NCBI GenBank assembly: GCA_902781745.1
Contig: CACZKM010000010.1
Span: 1 to 40,848 of the forward strand
Length of the DNA stretch: 40,848 bases
Origin: Oscillospiraceae bacterium
Lineage (GTDB): Bacteria; Bacillota; Clostridia; Oscillospirales; Oscillospiraceae
Reading direction: 5' to 3'
Shown here: positions 8,675 through 17,926 of the stretch, one piece after another
Position numbering within the stretch: the stretch's first letter is position 1
How the letters are laid out: each line of letters starts with the position of its first letter
The notes under the pieces: model-generated
Seen by the model: the letters and a program-made list of their open reading frames with translations, nothing else
What the model was told of the DNA's origin: nothing
Databases searched by the model: none
Position numbers and translations under genes: made by a program

Positions 8675-9823
8675 ATGGTGAGAACCATCTCGATTTTAGG
8701 CTCCACCGGCTCCATCGGCACCCAGACCCTGGAGGTTGCCGCCTCCTGTGGCATTCGGGTGGCCGTCTTGGCAGCCAATCGGAGCATCGACCTGCTGGAG
8801 CGGCAGGCCAGACAATTTCATCCCATCCTCGTGGCGGCGGCTGACCCAACGGCCGCCGCCAATTTGGCCCAGCGCCTGTCTGACACGGACATCACCGTTC
8901 TGAGCGGGGAGGAGGGCGTCCGAACGGCGGCAGAGCTGCCCCAGGCGGACACGGTGGTCAATGCCCTGGTGGGCGTTGCCGGCCTCCGTCCCACCCTGGC
9001 GGCCATCGACGCCGGCAAGCGCATCGCCCTGGCCAACAAGGAGACCCTGGCCTGCGGCGGCCCCCTGGTCATGTCCCGGGCCTGGTCCAGGGGGGCGGAG
9101 ATCATCCCTGTGGACTCAGAGCACTCCGCTATCTTTCAAAGTCTCCAGGGCAACCGCCGGGGGGATGTCAAGCGCATCCTGCTTACCGCCTCCGGAGGGC
9201 CTTTCTACGGCTGGAGCCGGGAGGAGCTGGAAACCGTGACCCCGGAGCGGGCCCTGCAGCACCCCAACTGGGACATGGGAGCGAAAGTGACCATCGACTC
9301 TGCTACCCTGATGAACAAGGGACTGGAGCTGCTGGAGGCCATGGCCCTTTTCGGCCTGCCCCCGGAGAAAATCGAAATTCTGATCCACCGGGAGAGCATC
9401 CTTCACTCAGCGGTGGAATACTGTGATAACAGCGTGGTGGGGCAGATGGGTGCGCCGGATATGCGTCTGCCCATCCAGTACGCCCTGACCTGGCCTGCCC
9501 GGACGCCCGGCCCCGCAAAGCCCCTGGACCTTTTCTCCGCAGGGCAGTTGACCTTTGCCAAACCGGACCTGGAGGCCTTTCCCTGTCTGGCCCTTGCCAT
9601 CCAGGCGGCCAAGGAGGGGGGCGTGGCGCCAACCATCCTCAACGCTGCCAACGAGGTGGCGGTGTCCCGGTTCCTGGCGGGGAAGGCGGGCTTCATGGAT
9701 ATTCCAAAGATCGTGGAGGATGCGTTGAAGCATGTGCCCCGCCAGCAGCTGACCCTGTCTGCCCTGTACCGGGCCGACGAGCAGGCCCGGAAGCGGGCCG
9801 CGGCCTGGCCAGAGCGCCCCTGA
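8675..9823 (+). CDS. dxr: 1-deoxy-D-xylulose 5-phosphate reductoisomerase
   Basis: Second step of the MEP isoprenoid pathway: converts DXP to 2-C-methyl-D-erythritol 4-phosphate with NADPH and a divalent metal. At 382 aa it is family length. The NADPH-binding loop GSTGSIGTQTL is at residues 9-19. The metal and substrate region IIPVDSEHSAIFQ and the segment KVTIDSATLMNKGLELLEA are both present. The reading frame is intact. The product eventually feeds uppS in the same operon. The start is an ATG 35 bases after cdsA. Confidence 0.96.
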   Translation: MVRTISILGSTGSIGTQTLEVAASCGIRVAVLAANRSIDLLERQARQFHPILVAAADPTAAANLAQRLSDTDITVLSGEEGVRTAAELPQADTVVNALVGVAGLRPTLAAIDAGKRIALANKETLACGGPLVMSRAWSRGAEIIPVDSEHSAIFQSLQGNRRGDVKRILLTASGGPFYGWSREELETVTPERALQHPNWDMGAKVTIDSATLMNKGLELLEAMALFGLPPEKIEILIHRESILHSAVEYCDNSVVGQMGAPDMRLPIQYALTWPARTPGPAKPLDLFSAGQLTFAKPDLEAFPCLALAIQAAKEGGVAPTILNAANEVAVSRFLAGKAGFMDIPKIVEDALKHVPRQQLTLSALYRADEQARKRAAAWPERP

Positions 9824-9879
9824 CGACGGGGCCGGACAAATTATGGGGACAAGATGTTCCCTGACGGAGGGAAGGAAGC

Positions 9880-10935
9880 TTGTTATATATCATTCTCGGA
9901 ATCCTTTTCTTTGGGCTGCTCATCGCGGTCCACGAGTGGGGACATTTTATTACGGCGAAAAAGCTGGATGTCCAGGTCAACGAGTTCTCCATCGGCATGG
10001 GCCCGGCCATTTGGTCCCGGCAGAAGGGGGAGACGAAATACTCCCTCCGCGCCCTGCCCATCGGCGGCTACTGCGCCATGGAGGGGGAGGACGGGGACGA
10101 CGGCACGTCCAATCCCCGGTCCTTTGCCGCCAAGGCCCTGTGGAAGAAGCTGATCATCCTGGCAGCGGGCTCTTTTATGAACCTGGTGGCGGGATTTCTC
10201 ATCGTGGTCCTGCTCTATGCCGGCGCCGGCGCCTATGTTACCCCCACCATCGCCGCTCTGGCCGAGGGCTGCCCCGCCGCCGGCGTGTTGGAGCCCGGCG
10301 ACCGGATCCTGTCCATCGACGGACACCGGGTGGCGGTGTATTTCGACGTATCCGGCGCCCTGTCCGCCGGGGGAGACGAGAAGACCTTTGTGGTGAAGCG
10401 AGACGGCCAAAAGCTGACCCTGGCAGACGTCTCCCTGCCCCTGAAGGAGTACACGGAGAACGGCCAGACCGTCAAGCGCTACGGTCTGACCTTCACCCGG
10501 GAGGAGGCCACCCCCCTGGGCGTCCTGGCCCAGGGCGCGGGGACCTGCGACTACTTTGCCCGGGCGGTGTGGCAGGGCCTTTCCATGCTGGTCCGGGGCC
10601 AGGTGGGGCTGACGGATATGTCCGGCCCCGTGGGTATCGTCTCCTATATGAGCGAGGCGGGGAGCCAGGGCCCCACCGTGCTGGGTGGCATCCAGAACGT
10701 GCTGTATATCGTGGCCCTCATCGCGGTGAACCTGGCCATCATGAATATGCTGCCCATCCCCGGCCTGGATGGCGGGCGGTTCTTCCTGCTGATCGCGGGG
10801 GAGCTCTTCTACCGGATCACCCAACGTCGGCTGGACCCGAAGTACGAGGCCTACCTCAACGCCGCGTTCCTGGTGCTGCTGATGGCCTTTATGGCGGTGG
10901 TGACCTTCAGCGACGTTTGGAAGCTGGTCAAATGA
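9880..10935 (+). CDS. rseP: RseP-type site-2 (RIP) metalloprotease
   Basis: An intramembrane zinc protease that cuts membrane-anchored regulators such as anti-sigma factors, or leftover signal peptides. The first membrane segment carries the zinc motif HEWGH (residues 18-22). The third zinc ligand is in NMLPIPGLDGG (D297). A PDZ domain lies at about residues 95-180 (VLEPGDRILSIDGHRV). The start is TTG 9880, just after GGAGGGAAGG; the 351 aa match the family. A candidate substrate is encoded in this window, the ECF anti-sigma factor at 21880-22881, though that pairing is only inference. Confidence 0.94.
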   Translation: MLYIILGILFFGLLIAVHEWGHFITAKKLDVQVNEFSIGMGPAIWSRQKGETKYSLRALPIGGYCAMEGEDGDDGTSNPRSFAAKALWKKLIILAAGSFMNLVAGFLIVVLLYAGAGAYVTPTIAALAEGCPAAGVLEPGDRILSIDGHRVAVYFDVSGALSAGGDEKTFVVKRDGQKLTLADVSLPLKEYTENGQTVKRYGLTFTREEATPLGVLAQGAGTCDYFARAVWQGLSMLVRGQVGLTDMSGPVGIVSYMSEAGSQGPTVLGGIQNVLYIVALIAVNLAIMNMLPIPGLDGGRFFLLIAGELFYRITQRRLDPKYEAYLNAAFLVLLMAFMAVVTFSDVWKLVK

Positions 10936-10975
10936 CCGCCATGTGTCAACCGATACCATAATTTGAGGCAATACT

Positions 10976-12013
10976 ATGACGAAACAGATCACGGTGGGCG
11001 GCGTTCCCCTGGGAGGCGGCGCGCCGGTCCCCATCCAATCCATGACCAATACCCCCACCCATGACGTGGACGCCACGGTCCGCCAGATCCAGCAGCTCAC
11101 CGCTGCCGGCTGTGAGATCGTCCGGGTGGCGGTTCCCGATCTGGCGGCGGCCAAGGCTGTGGGAAAGATCCGGGAGCGGATCGACATTCCCCTGGTGGTG
11201 GATATCCACTTCGACTACCGCCTGGCCCTGGAGTGCATCGCGGCGGGCTGCGACAAGGTCCGCATCAACCCCGGCAACATCGGGGGCGCGGACCGGGTCA
11301 AGGCCGTGGCCAACGCCTGCGCCCAAAAGAACATCCCCATTCGGATCGGCGTCAACGGCGGTTCCCTGGAAAAGGACCTTCTGGCCAAGTACGGCGGCGT
11401 CACCCCCCAGGCCCTGGTGGACTCCGCCTTCGGCCACATCGCGCTCCTTAACCGCTATGACTTTGACGATATCTGTGTGTCGCTGAAATCCTCCTCCGTG
11501 CCTCTGACCATGCAGGCGTATATGCTCATGTCGCAGCAGTCGGACTACCCCCTCCATCTGGGGGTCACGGAGGCAGGGACCGTGAAAATGGGCACCCTGA
11601 AATCCGCCGCCGGCATCGGCGGGCTCCTGGCCCTTGGAGTAGGGGATACCCTCCGGGTCACCCTCACCGCCGACCCGGTGGAGGAGATCTACGCCGCCCG
11701 GGATATCCTCAAGGCGGTGGGCCTGCGCCGGGAGGGTCCCGACCTCATCGCCTGCCCCACCTGCGGCCGGACGAAGATCGACCTGATCCCCCTGGCCCAG
11801 CAGGTGGAGGAGCGGCTGAAGACCGTGACCAAGCCCATCACTGTGGCTGTCATGGGCTGCCCGGTGAACGGCCCCGGGGAGGCCTCCGCGGCGGATGTGG
11901 GCATTGCCGGAGGAAACGGATTCGGCCTGCTCTTTCGCCACGGGAAGGTCGTCAAAAAGGTACCCCAGGAAAACCTATTGGATGAACTCATGCTTCTCAT
12001 TCAGGAGATCTGA
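10976..12013 (+). CDS. ispG: 4-hydroxy-3-methylbut-2-enyl diphosphate synthase (flavodoxin)
   Basis: Penultimate MEP-pathway step: reductive ring opening of MEcPP to HMBPP by a [4Fe-4S] enzyme. At 345 aa it is the short bacterial form. The iron-sulfur ligands are visible: C260 and C263 in CPTCGRTK, C295 in MGCPVNGPGE, and E302 as the expected fourth ligand. The N-terminal TIM barrel has PIQSMTNTPTHDV and CDKVRINPGNIGG. It starts 40 bases after rseP and ends three bases before polC. It needs a flavodoxin- or ferredoxin-type donor; a flavodoxin-like gene at 38.8 kb is one candidate, unproven. Confidence 0.97.
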   Translation: MTKQITVGGVPLGGGAPVPIQSMTNTPTHDVDATVRQIQQLTAAGCEIVRVAVPDLAAAKAVGKIRERIDIPLVVDIHFDYRLALECIAAGCDKVRINPGNIGGADRVKAVANACAQKNIPIRIGVNGGSLEKDLLAKYGGVTPQALVDSAFGHIALLNRYDFDDICVSLKSSSVPLTMQAYMLMSQQSDYPLHLGVTEAGTVKMGTLKSAAGIGGLLALGVGDTLRVTLTADPVEEIYAARDILKAVGLRREGPDLIACPTCGRTKIDLIPLAQQVEERLKTVTKPITVAVMGCPVNGPGEASAADVGIAGGNGFGLLFRHGKVVKKVPQENLLDELMLLIQEI

Positions 12014-12016
12014 TCT

Positions 12017-15000
12017 ATGCCAGAGAAAACCCTTTCTTTTTTTGAACTGTTTGCCCAGTACCGGCCGGACCCGGCGGCAGCCGCCGTTCTGGAGACCTGG
12101 TCGGTCACCGGCGCGGTGATGGACCGGCAGGCCCGGACCATTCGGGTGGACCTGCTGACGCCCACCCCGCCGGACCCTGCCCTCTGCCGCCGGGTCGAAA
12201 CAGACCTGGCGGGGCTTTATCAGCTTCAGGGGGTCACCCTGTGCCCGCTGTCTCCCGCTCCCGCTGACTGCGCCCAGGAGGAGTCTTGGGACCAGGCAGT
12301 CCCGGAGCCGGAGCCTGCACCTGCCCCGGAACCGGAGCTGCCGGCAGAGCCTCAGCCCCCGCTGGCCGAGGAGGAGGTCCCCTTTCCCGACGAACCGCCC
12401 CCGCCGCCGGAGGAGCCTCCGCTGGAGGAAGAAGGACCTCTCACCGAGGAGGAGCGCATCTTCCAGCAGACCGAGGCACTGCGGCAAAAGGCCATGAAAG
12501 AGGCCAAGGCCCATCCGAAGGCCCCCAGCGGGTTCCATTCCAAACGCATCTATGGCACCCGCGGGATCCGAAAGCCCCCCGTCCCCATGAACACCCTGGA
12601 GCTGGACATGGGGATCGTGGTGGTAGAGGGCGACGTTTTCGCCACAGACCATAAGGAGCTCACCCGGCGGAACGCCTGGGTGGTAAACTTTGATATCACC
12701 GACTACACCTCCTCCATCCGGGTCAACAAATTCATGCCCGGCGACGAGGGGAAGCCTATCGTGGAGGGCGTCAGCCCCGGGATGCACCTGAAGATCGCCG
12801 GCCGGCTGAACATCAACCGGTTTGACAACGACATGGTCCTGGAGCCCCTGGCCATTGAGACAGCGGAAAAGACCGTGAAGACCGACGACGCCCCGGAGAA
12901 GCGGGTGGAGCTTCACCTCCACACCCGGATGTCCGCCATGGACGCTTTGACCGACACCAAGGAAGTGATCAAGCGTGCCGTCCAGTGGGGGCATCCGGCC
13001 ATCGCCATCACCGACCATGGGGTGGCCCAGTCTTTCCCGGACGCCTTCAACGCCTCCGGGGACAAGATCAAGGCTATCCTGGGCGTGGAGGCCTACTACA
13101 TCAACGACGTGGACGAGCGGCTCACCCTCCACGGTGACCTGGACCAGGACCTGGACGGCCCCATCGTCTGCTTCGATTTGGAGACCACCGGCCTGGAGGC
13201 CAGGGAGGACCGGATCACTGAGATCGGCGCGGTGGTTCTGGACCATGGAGAGATCACCGACCGCTTTCAGACCTTTGCCGATCCTCAGCGTCCCCTGAGT
13301 CGGACCATCATCGACTTGACGGGGATCACTGACGATATGCTCCAGGGGGCCCCCACCCAGGAGGAGGCCATCCGCGCCTTCCTGGACTTTGCCGCCAGCC
13401 GTCCTCTGGCTGCCCACAACGCGGAATTTGACGTGGGCTTCATTCGGGAGGGCTGCCGCCGGTACGGCATCGACTTTGCGCCCACCTGGCTGGACACCCT
13501 GCCTCTGGCCCAGAACCTTCTGCCGGAGCTGGGGAAATACAAGCTGGACGTCATCTGCCGCCATTTGGAGTTGCCCGATTTCAACCACCACCGGGCCTCC
13601 GACGACGGCGCCATGGTGGGCTATATGCTCATTCCCTTTATCCAGATGCTCCGGGACCGGGGATGTTCCAACCTCCAGCAGATCAACGAGACCCTGGCCA
13701 GGCACAGTTCCCTGGGCAAGGCCAAACGGATGCCCAAGCATCTGGTGGTCCTGGCGAAAAACCAGGCGGGTCTGCGGAACCTGTACAAGCTGGTCTCTTT
13801 GAGCCATTTGGAGTATTTCCGGCGGTTCCCCATCATGCCCAAGAGCGTCATCAACGAAAACCGGGAGGGCCTGATCCTGGGCTCCGCCTGTGAGGCGGGG
13901 GAGCTCTACCAGGCCATCATGCGGGGTAAGGACTGGGAGGAGCTCAAGCGGATCGCCTCCTGGTATGACTATCTGGAGATCCAGCCCCTGTCCAACAACG
14001 CCTTTATGCTCCGCCCGGATAAGAACGGCAAAACCAAGGCCAAGGACTGGGAGGAGATTCGGGAATGGAACCGGATGGTGGTCCGCCTGGGAGAGGAGCT
14101 GGGCAAGCCTGTCTGCGCCACCGGCGACGTCCACTTCATGGACCCCCACGAGGAGATCTACCGGCATATCCTGCTGGACACCAAGGGCTTTGACGACGCG
14201 GACGCCCCCAACCCCCTCTATTTCCGGACAACGGAAGAGATGCTGGAGGAGTTTTCCTACCTGGGGAAGGAGAAGGCCTACGAGGTGGTGGTCACTAACA
14301 CCAACCTGGTGGCCTCCTGGTGCGACAAGGTGGCCCCGCTGCCCAAGGGCCTGTTCGCCCCCAAGCTGGAGAACTCCGACAAGGAGCTCTACGACCTGGT
14401 CTGGGGCAAGGCCCACGAGCTCTACGGCGAGGACCCGCCCCAGATCGTCAAGGACCGAATTCAACTGGAGCTCCCCGGCATCATTGAGCGGAAGTACGAC
14501 GTCATCTATATGTCTGCCCAAAAGCTGGTGCAGAACTCCCTGGAGCACGGCTACCTGGTGGGCTCCCGGGGCTCCGTTGGTTCCTCTATCGTGGCCTTCC
14601 TGTCGGGGATCACCGAGGTCAACTCCCTGCCGCCCCATTACCGCTGCCCCAACTGCAAGCACAGCGATTTCGCGGCAGGGGAGGGGTACGGCTGCGGCGC
14701 GGATATGCCTGACGCGGTCTGCCCCGTCTGCGGGACCCAATACGTCAAGGACGGGTTCAACATCCCCTTCGAGACCTTCCTGGGCTACGGCGGCAAGAAG
14801 GTGCCGGATATCGACCTGAACTTTTCCGGTGAGTACCAGGCCGCCGCTCACCGCTACACCTTTGAGCTCTTCGGCAAGGACCATGTGTTCCGGGCCGGCA
14901 CCATCGGCAACGTGGCGGACAAGACCGCCTACGGTTATGTGAAAAAGTACCTGGCCGCCCGGGATATCCACGTCACCAAGGCGGAGGAGAACCGTTTGGC

Positions 15001-16243
15001 CATCGGCTGCACCGGCGTTCGCCGGACCACGGGGCAGCACCCCGGCGGCATGGTGGTCATCCCCCAGGACAAGGAGATCTACGACTTCTGCCCCGTGACC
15101 CATCCCGCCGACGACACCGGCACGGACATTATCATCACCCACTTTGACTACCACAAGATGGAGGACAACCTCCTGAAGCTGGATATGCTGGGACACGACG
15201 ACCCCACCATGATCCGCATGATGGAGGACCTGACCGGGGTGGACGCCAAGACCATCCCCCTGGATGATCCGGACACCATGGAGATCTTCACCAACTCCCG
15301 GCCACTGGGCTATGAGAATGACCCCGTTCTGGGACCCACCGGCGCTGTGGCGGTGCCGGAGTTCAACACAAAATTCACCCGTCAGATGCTCATGGACACC
15401 CAGCCCACCAAGTTCAACACCCTGGTCCGGCTGTCGGGCTTCTCCCACGGCACCGACGTGTGGCTGGGCAACGCCCGGGACCTCATCGTCAGCGGCACGG
15501 CGGACGTTGACTCCACCGTGGGCTGCCGGGACGACATCATGCTCTATCTCATGTCACAGGGTGTGGACCCCAAGCTCTCCTTCGATATCATGGAGGCGGT
15601 GCGAAAGGGCAAGGTGAAGAAGGGGGGCTTCCAGCCCGGCTGGAAGGAGGCCATGGAGGAGGCCAATGTGCCCGACTGGTATATCCAGTCCCTGGCCAAG
15701 ATCGGCTACCTCTTCCCCAAGGCCCACGCGGTGGCCTATGTCATGATGGGCTTCCGCATCGCCTGGTTCAAGGTCCACCAGCCCCTGGCCTTCTACGCGG
15801 CCTATTTCTCCATCCGGGCCAAGGCTTTGGACGCCACCTGTATGTGCCAGGGCATGGAGGTCTGCCGGCAGAAGATGCGCCAGATCGAGTCCAAGGAGGA
15901 TGCCGCCGCGGTGGAGGAGGACATGCTGGTGACCCTGGAGGTCTGCTACGAGTTCTATCTCCGGGGCTTCCAGTTCGAGCCCATCGACATCTACCGCTCC
16001 CACGCCACCAAGTTCCTCATGGATGCGGAAAAGGGGACCCTGCTGCCGCCCTTTTCCGCCCTCCCCGGTCTGGGAGAGGCGGCGGCGGAGTCCATCATGG
16101 CCAACCGGGAGGGGAAAAGCTTTGTGTCCCAGGAGGAGCTTCTGGCGGCCTGCCCCAAGGTCTCCAAGGCCCATGTGGACCTGCTGGCCAGCATCGGCGC
16201 CCTGGGCAATATGCCGGAGACCAGCCAGATCAGTCTTTTCTGA
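12017..16243 (+). CDS. polC: DNA polymerase III alpha subunit, PolC type
   Basis: The main replicative polymerase of low-GC Gram-positive bacteria, with its own 3'-5' proofreading domain. Order over 1408 aa: N-terminal domain; a Pro/Glu-rich linker (about 95-142); OB domain (about 190-280); PHP domain starting LHLHT (H300, H302); the exonuclease inserted in the PHP domain (FDLETTG, D387 and E389, to about 545); PHP remainder; palm and fingers with a zinc finger (C877PNC, later CPVC) and catalytic D931/D933 in PDIDLNF; a C-terminal helix-hairpin-helix region. The start is ATG three bases after ispG. All key residues seen are intact. The acidic proline linker is longer than I would expect for Bacillus PolC. 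Confidence 0.97.
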   Translation: MPEKTLSFFELFAQYRPDPAAAAVLETWSVTGAVMDRQARTIRVDLLTPTPPDPALCRRVETDLAGLYQLQGVTLCPLSPAPADCAQEESWDQAVPEPEPAPAPEPELPAEPQPPLAEEEVPFPDEPPPPPEEPPLEEEGPLTEEERIFQQTEALRQKAMKEAKAHPKAPSGFHSKRIYGTRGIRKPPVPMNTLELDMGIVVVEGDVFATDHKELTRRNAWVVNFDITDYTSSIRVNKFMPGDEGKPIVEGVSPGMHLKIAGRLNINRFDNDMVLEPLAIETAEKTVKTDDAPEKRVELHLHTRMSAMDALTDTKEVIKRAVQWGHPAIAITDHGVAQSFPDAFNASGDKIKAILGVEAYYINDVDERLTLHGDLDQDLDGPIVCFDLETTGLEAREDRITEIGAVVLDHGEITDRFQTFADPQRPLSRTIIDLTGITDDMLQGAPTQEEAIRAFLDFAASRPLAAHNAEFDVGFIREGCRRYGIDFAPTWLDTLPLAQNLLPELGKYKLDVICRHLELPDFNHHRASDDGAMVGYMLIPFIQMLRDRGCSNLQQINETLARHSSLGKAKRMPKHLVVLAKNQAGLRNLYKLVSLSHLEYFRRFPIMPKSVINENREGLILGSACEAGELYQAIMRGKDWEELKRIASWYDYLEIQPLSNNAFMLRPDKNGKTKAKDWEEIREWNRMVVRLGEELGKPVCATGDVHFMDPHEEIYRHILLDTKGFDDADAPNPLYFRTTEEMLEEFSYLGKEKAYEVVVTNTNLVASWCDKVAPLPKGLFAPKLENSDKELYDLVWGKAHELYGEDPPQIVKDRIQLELPGIIERKYDVIYMSAQKLVQNSLEHGYLVGSRGSVGSSIVAFLSGITEVNSLPPHYRCPNCKHSDFAAGEGYGCGADMPDAVCPVCGTQYVKDGFNIPFETFLGYGGKKVPDIDLNFSGEYQAAAHRYTFELFGKDHVFRAGTIGNVADKTAYGYVKKYLAARDIHVTKAEENRLAIGCTGVRRTTGQHPGGMVVIPQDKEIYDFCPVTHPADDTGTDIIITHFDYHKMEDNLLKLDMLGHDDPTMIRMMEDLTGVDAKTIPLDDPDTMEIFTNSRPLGYENDPVLGPTGAVAVPEFNTKFTRQMLMDTQPTKFNTLVRLSGFSHGTDVWLGNARDLIVSGTADVDSTVGCRDDIMLYLMSQGVDPKLSFDIMEAVRKGKVKKGGFQPGWKEAMEEANVPDWYIQSLAKIGYLFPKAHAVAYVMMGFRIAWFKVHQPLAFYAAYFSIRAKALDATCMCQGMEVCRQKMRQIESKEDAAAVEEDMLVTLEVCYEFYLRGFQFEPIDIYRSHATKFLMDAEKGTLLPPFSALPGLGEAAAESIMANREGKSFVSQEELLAACPKVSKAHVDLLASIGALGNMPETSQISLF

Positions 16244-16306
16244 TCTCGTCTCTCTCCCGCAAGCATAAGTGAGAATACAGGAAACGTATTGCTCATAAAC
16301 AGAACG

Positions 16307-16350
16307 AGCACTCTCTGGAGGGAACTGCCCATCAGAGAGTGCTTTTCTTT
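16307..16350 (+). terminator. Terminator at the end of the pyrH-polC cluster
   Basis: A perfect 11-bp stem (16307-16317 with 16333-16343), 15-base loop, then TTTTCTTTT. Confidence 0.9.
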
Positions 16351-16376
16351 TCCTGCAATTTATGGTAAAGTATAAT
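16349..16376 (+). promoter_or_regulatory. Promoter of the polysaccharide deacetylase gene
   Basis: A perfect TATAAT at 16371-16376. The -35 region 16 bases upstream (TTTCCT) is weak and overlaps the polC terminator tail. Confidence 0.5.
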
Positions 16377-16412
16377 TCAAAGCAATACTCTGAATGAAAG
16401 GAGGCCGTTTCC

Positions 16413-17828
16413 ATGCGAACCATTTTTCGTTCTGCCGTCTGCGTCCTGTTGACGGTTCTGCTCTGCCTCTCTCTGGTCCCTATCGCCCGGGCCGCATCTG
16501 ACTACGACCGCCCCAATCAGAAGCTGCTGGCCCTGACCTTCGACGACGGGCCTGGAGCATACTCTGACACGATCCTGGATATCCTGGCCAAGCACAACGC
16601 AAAGGCCACTTTCTTTATGAACGGCTACAAGGTCCGCCGGTATGCCAAGCAGGTCAAGCGCATGGCGGACGAGGGTCACCAGATCGCCAATCATACATAC
16701 AACCACCCTTATCTCACAAAGCTCTCCGATGCTAAGATCAGGCAGGAACTCTCCGCCACTGCTGAGGCTTTCACCGAGGTCACAGGGCTCACCGGTACCG
16801 GCGACACCGGGTTTTACCTCCGCCCGCCCTACGGGGATTTCAACAGACGAGTGATCGCCGCCTCCAGCGTGCCTGTGATCTGGTGCACCCTGGACTGCGG
16901 AGACTGGAAATATCAGAACTCCGCCCGGCTGGTGTCCTACACCGGGTCCAATGCCAAGGACGGGGATATCGTGGTCATGCACGAGACCCACAAGACTACC
17001 GTCTGGGGTCTGGACGCTCTGCTGACCGTGCTGGACAGCAAGGGCTTTGAGATGGTGACACTGGAGGACCTTTTCTGGCGGCGGGGCGTCACCCCTTCTG
17101 CGGGTCAGGTATACTACAGCGCCCGGAACACCGGGGTGAACCGCTGCCCCAAGGCCATCTGGTTCGACGAGAAGCATCTGGATGCCCACTGGGCCTATTC
17201 CGCTATTCAGGCTGTCCGGACCAAGGGGATCTTGAAGGGCAACTCCGCCGGGGAGTTTTTGCCAAATTTCTCCATGACCCGAGGGATGTTCGTCACCGCC
17301 CTGAGCCGTCTGGCCGGAGCTGAGGTCCCAGCAAAGCCGGGAAAGGTTTTTACAGATGTGCCTTCCGACAGCTATGCCGCCGGAGCCGTCGTCTGGGCAA
17401 AGGACGCTGGAATCATGAACGGCGTTACCTCCACCCGCTTTGTGCCCGACCGGGCAATCACCCGGCAGGAACTGGCGGTGGTCCTTGCCCGCTATGCCCG
17501 GTATCTTGGGGTCGAAAACCAGACGCCGAGCACTCTGACTTACGCTGACAAAGATCAGATTTCCTCCTGGGCAGTGGAGGATGTAGCCTATTGCTCTGCC
17601 TTGGGTCTGCTTCAAGGGAGCGGCGGGAAATACCGCCCTGCCGATACGGCTACCCGGGCCATGGGCGCGGTGGTGCTGGAGCGGCTGAGCCAGCTGCCTG
17701 TGCCGGAGGCACCCGAGGAGATTCCTGATCCTTTGGAAGAGACGCCGGCGGAGGACGCTTCAATTCAGGAGAGTGCCCATAATAAACCTGCAGAGGAAGA
17801 AGCACAGTTGACAGAGTCTGAAAACTAA
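16413..17828 (+). CDS. SLH-anchored polysaccharide deacetylase (carbohydrate esterase 4)
   Basis: Likely removes acetyl groups from a cell-wall glycan such as peptidoglycan GlcNAc, outside the cell. A signal peptide covers about residues 1-28 (LLTVLLCLSLVPIARA). The NodB domain has all five motifs: TFDDGP (D44, D45), HTYNHP (H94, H98), RPPYGDFN, DCGDW and VVMHETH. Three SLH repeats follow (about 262-305, 325-370 and 387-432), which bind secondary wall polymers. The tail is acidic. AAAGGAGG precedes the ATG. The 471-aa gene is monocistronic and converges with the EF-G-like gene through a shared terminator. Its exact substrate is not visible. Confidence 0.92.
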   Translation: MRTIFRSAVCVLLTVLLCLSLVPIARAASDYDRPNQKLLALTFDDGPGAYSDTILDILAKHNAKATFFMNGYKVRRYAKQVKRMADEGHQIANHTYNHPYLTKLSDAKIRQELSATAEAFTEVTGLTGTGDTGFYLRPPYGDFNRRVIAASSVPVIWCTLDCGDWKYQNSARLVSYTGSNAKDGDIVVMHETHKTTVWGLDALLTVLDSKGFEMVTLEDLFWRRGVTPSAGQVYYSARNTGVNRCPKAIWFDEKHLDAHWAYSAIQAVRTKGILKGNSAGEFLPNFSMTRGMFVTALSRLAGAEVPAKPGKVFTDVPSDSYAAGAVVWAKDAGIMNGVTSTRFVPDRAITRQELAVVLARYARYLGVENQTPSTLTYADKDQISSWAVEDVAYCSALGLLQGSGGKYRPADTATRAMGAVVLERLSQLPVPEAPEEIPDPLEETPAEDASIQESAHNKPAEEEAQLTESEN

Positions 17829-17860
17829 ATAAGCCAGGACTCGTTGGAGGAACAGATCAA

Positions 17861-17894
17861 AAAATCCCCTTCCCAAAGGCGGGAAGGGGATTTT
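17861..17894. terminator. Bidirectional terminator between convergent genes
   Basis: A perfect 14-bp stem (17861-17874 with 17881-17894) with a 6-base loop. It begins with A residues and ends with T residues, so it can serve both the deacetylase and the minus-strand EF-G-like gene. Confidence 0.93.
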
Positions 17895-17926
17895 GTCCTA
17901 TCCAGATGGGATCAGAAGGCGATGGA

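Noticed and set aside
11975-15448. A 1157-codon open frame on the minus strand opposite polC
   Set aside because: It lies fully antisense to a clear polC gene. Its composition (His, Gly, Val and Leu rich) is what GC-rich coding sequence gives in reverse, and no domain is seen.
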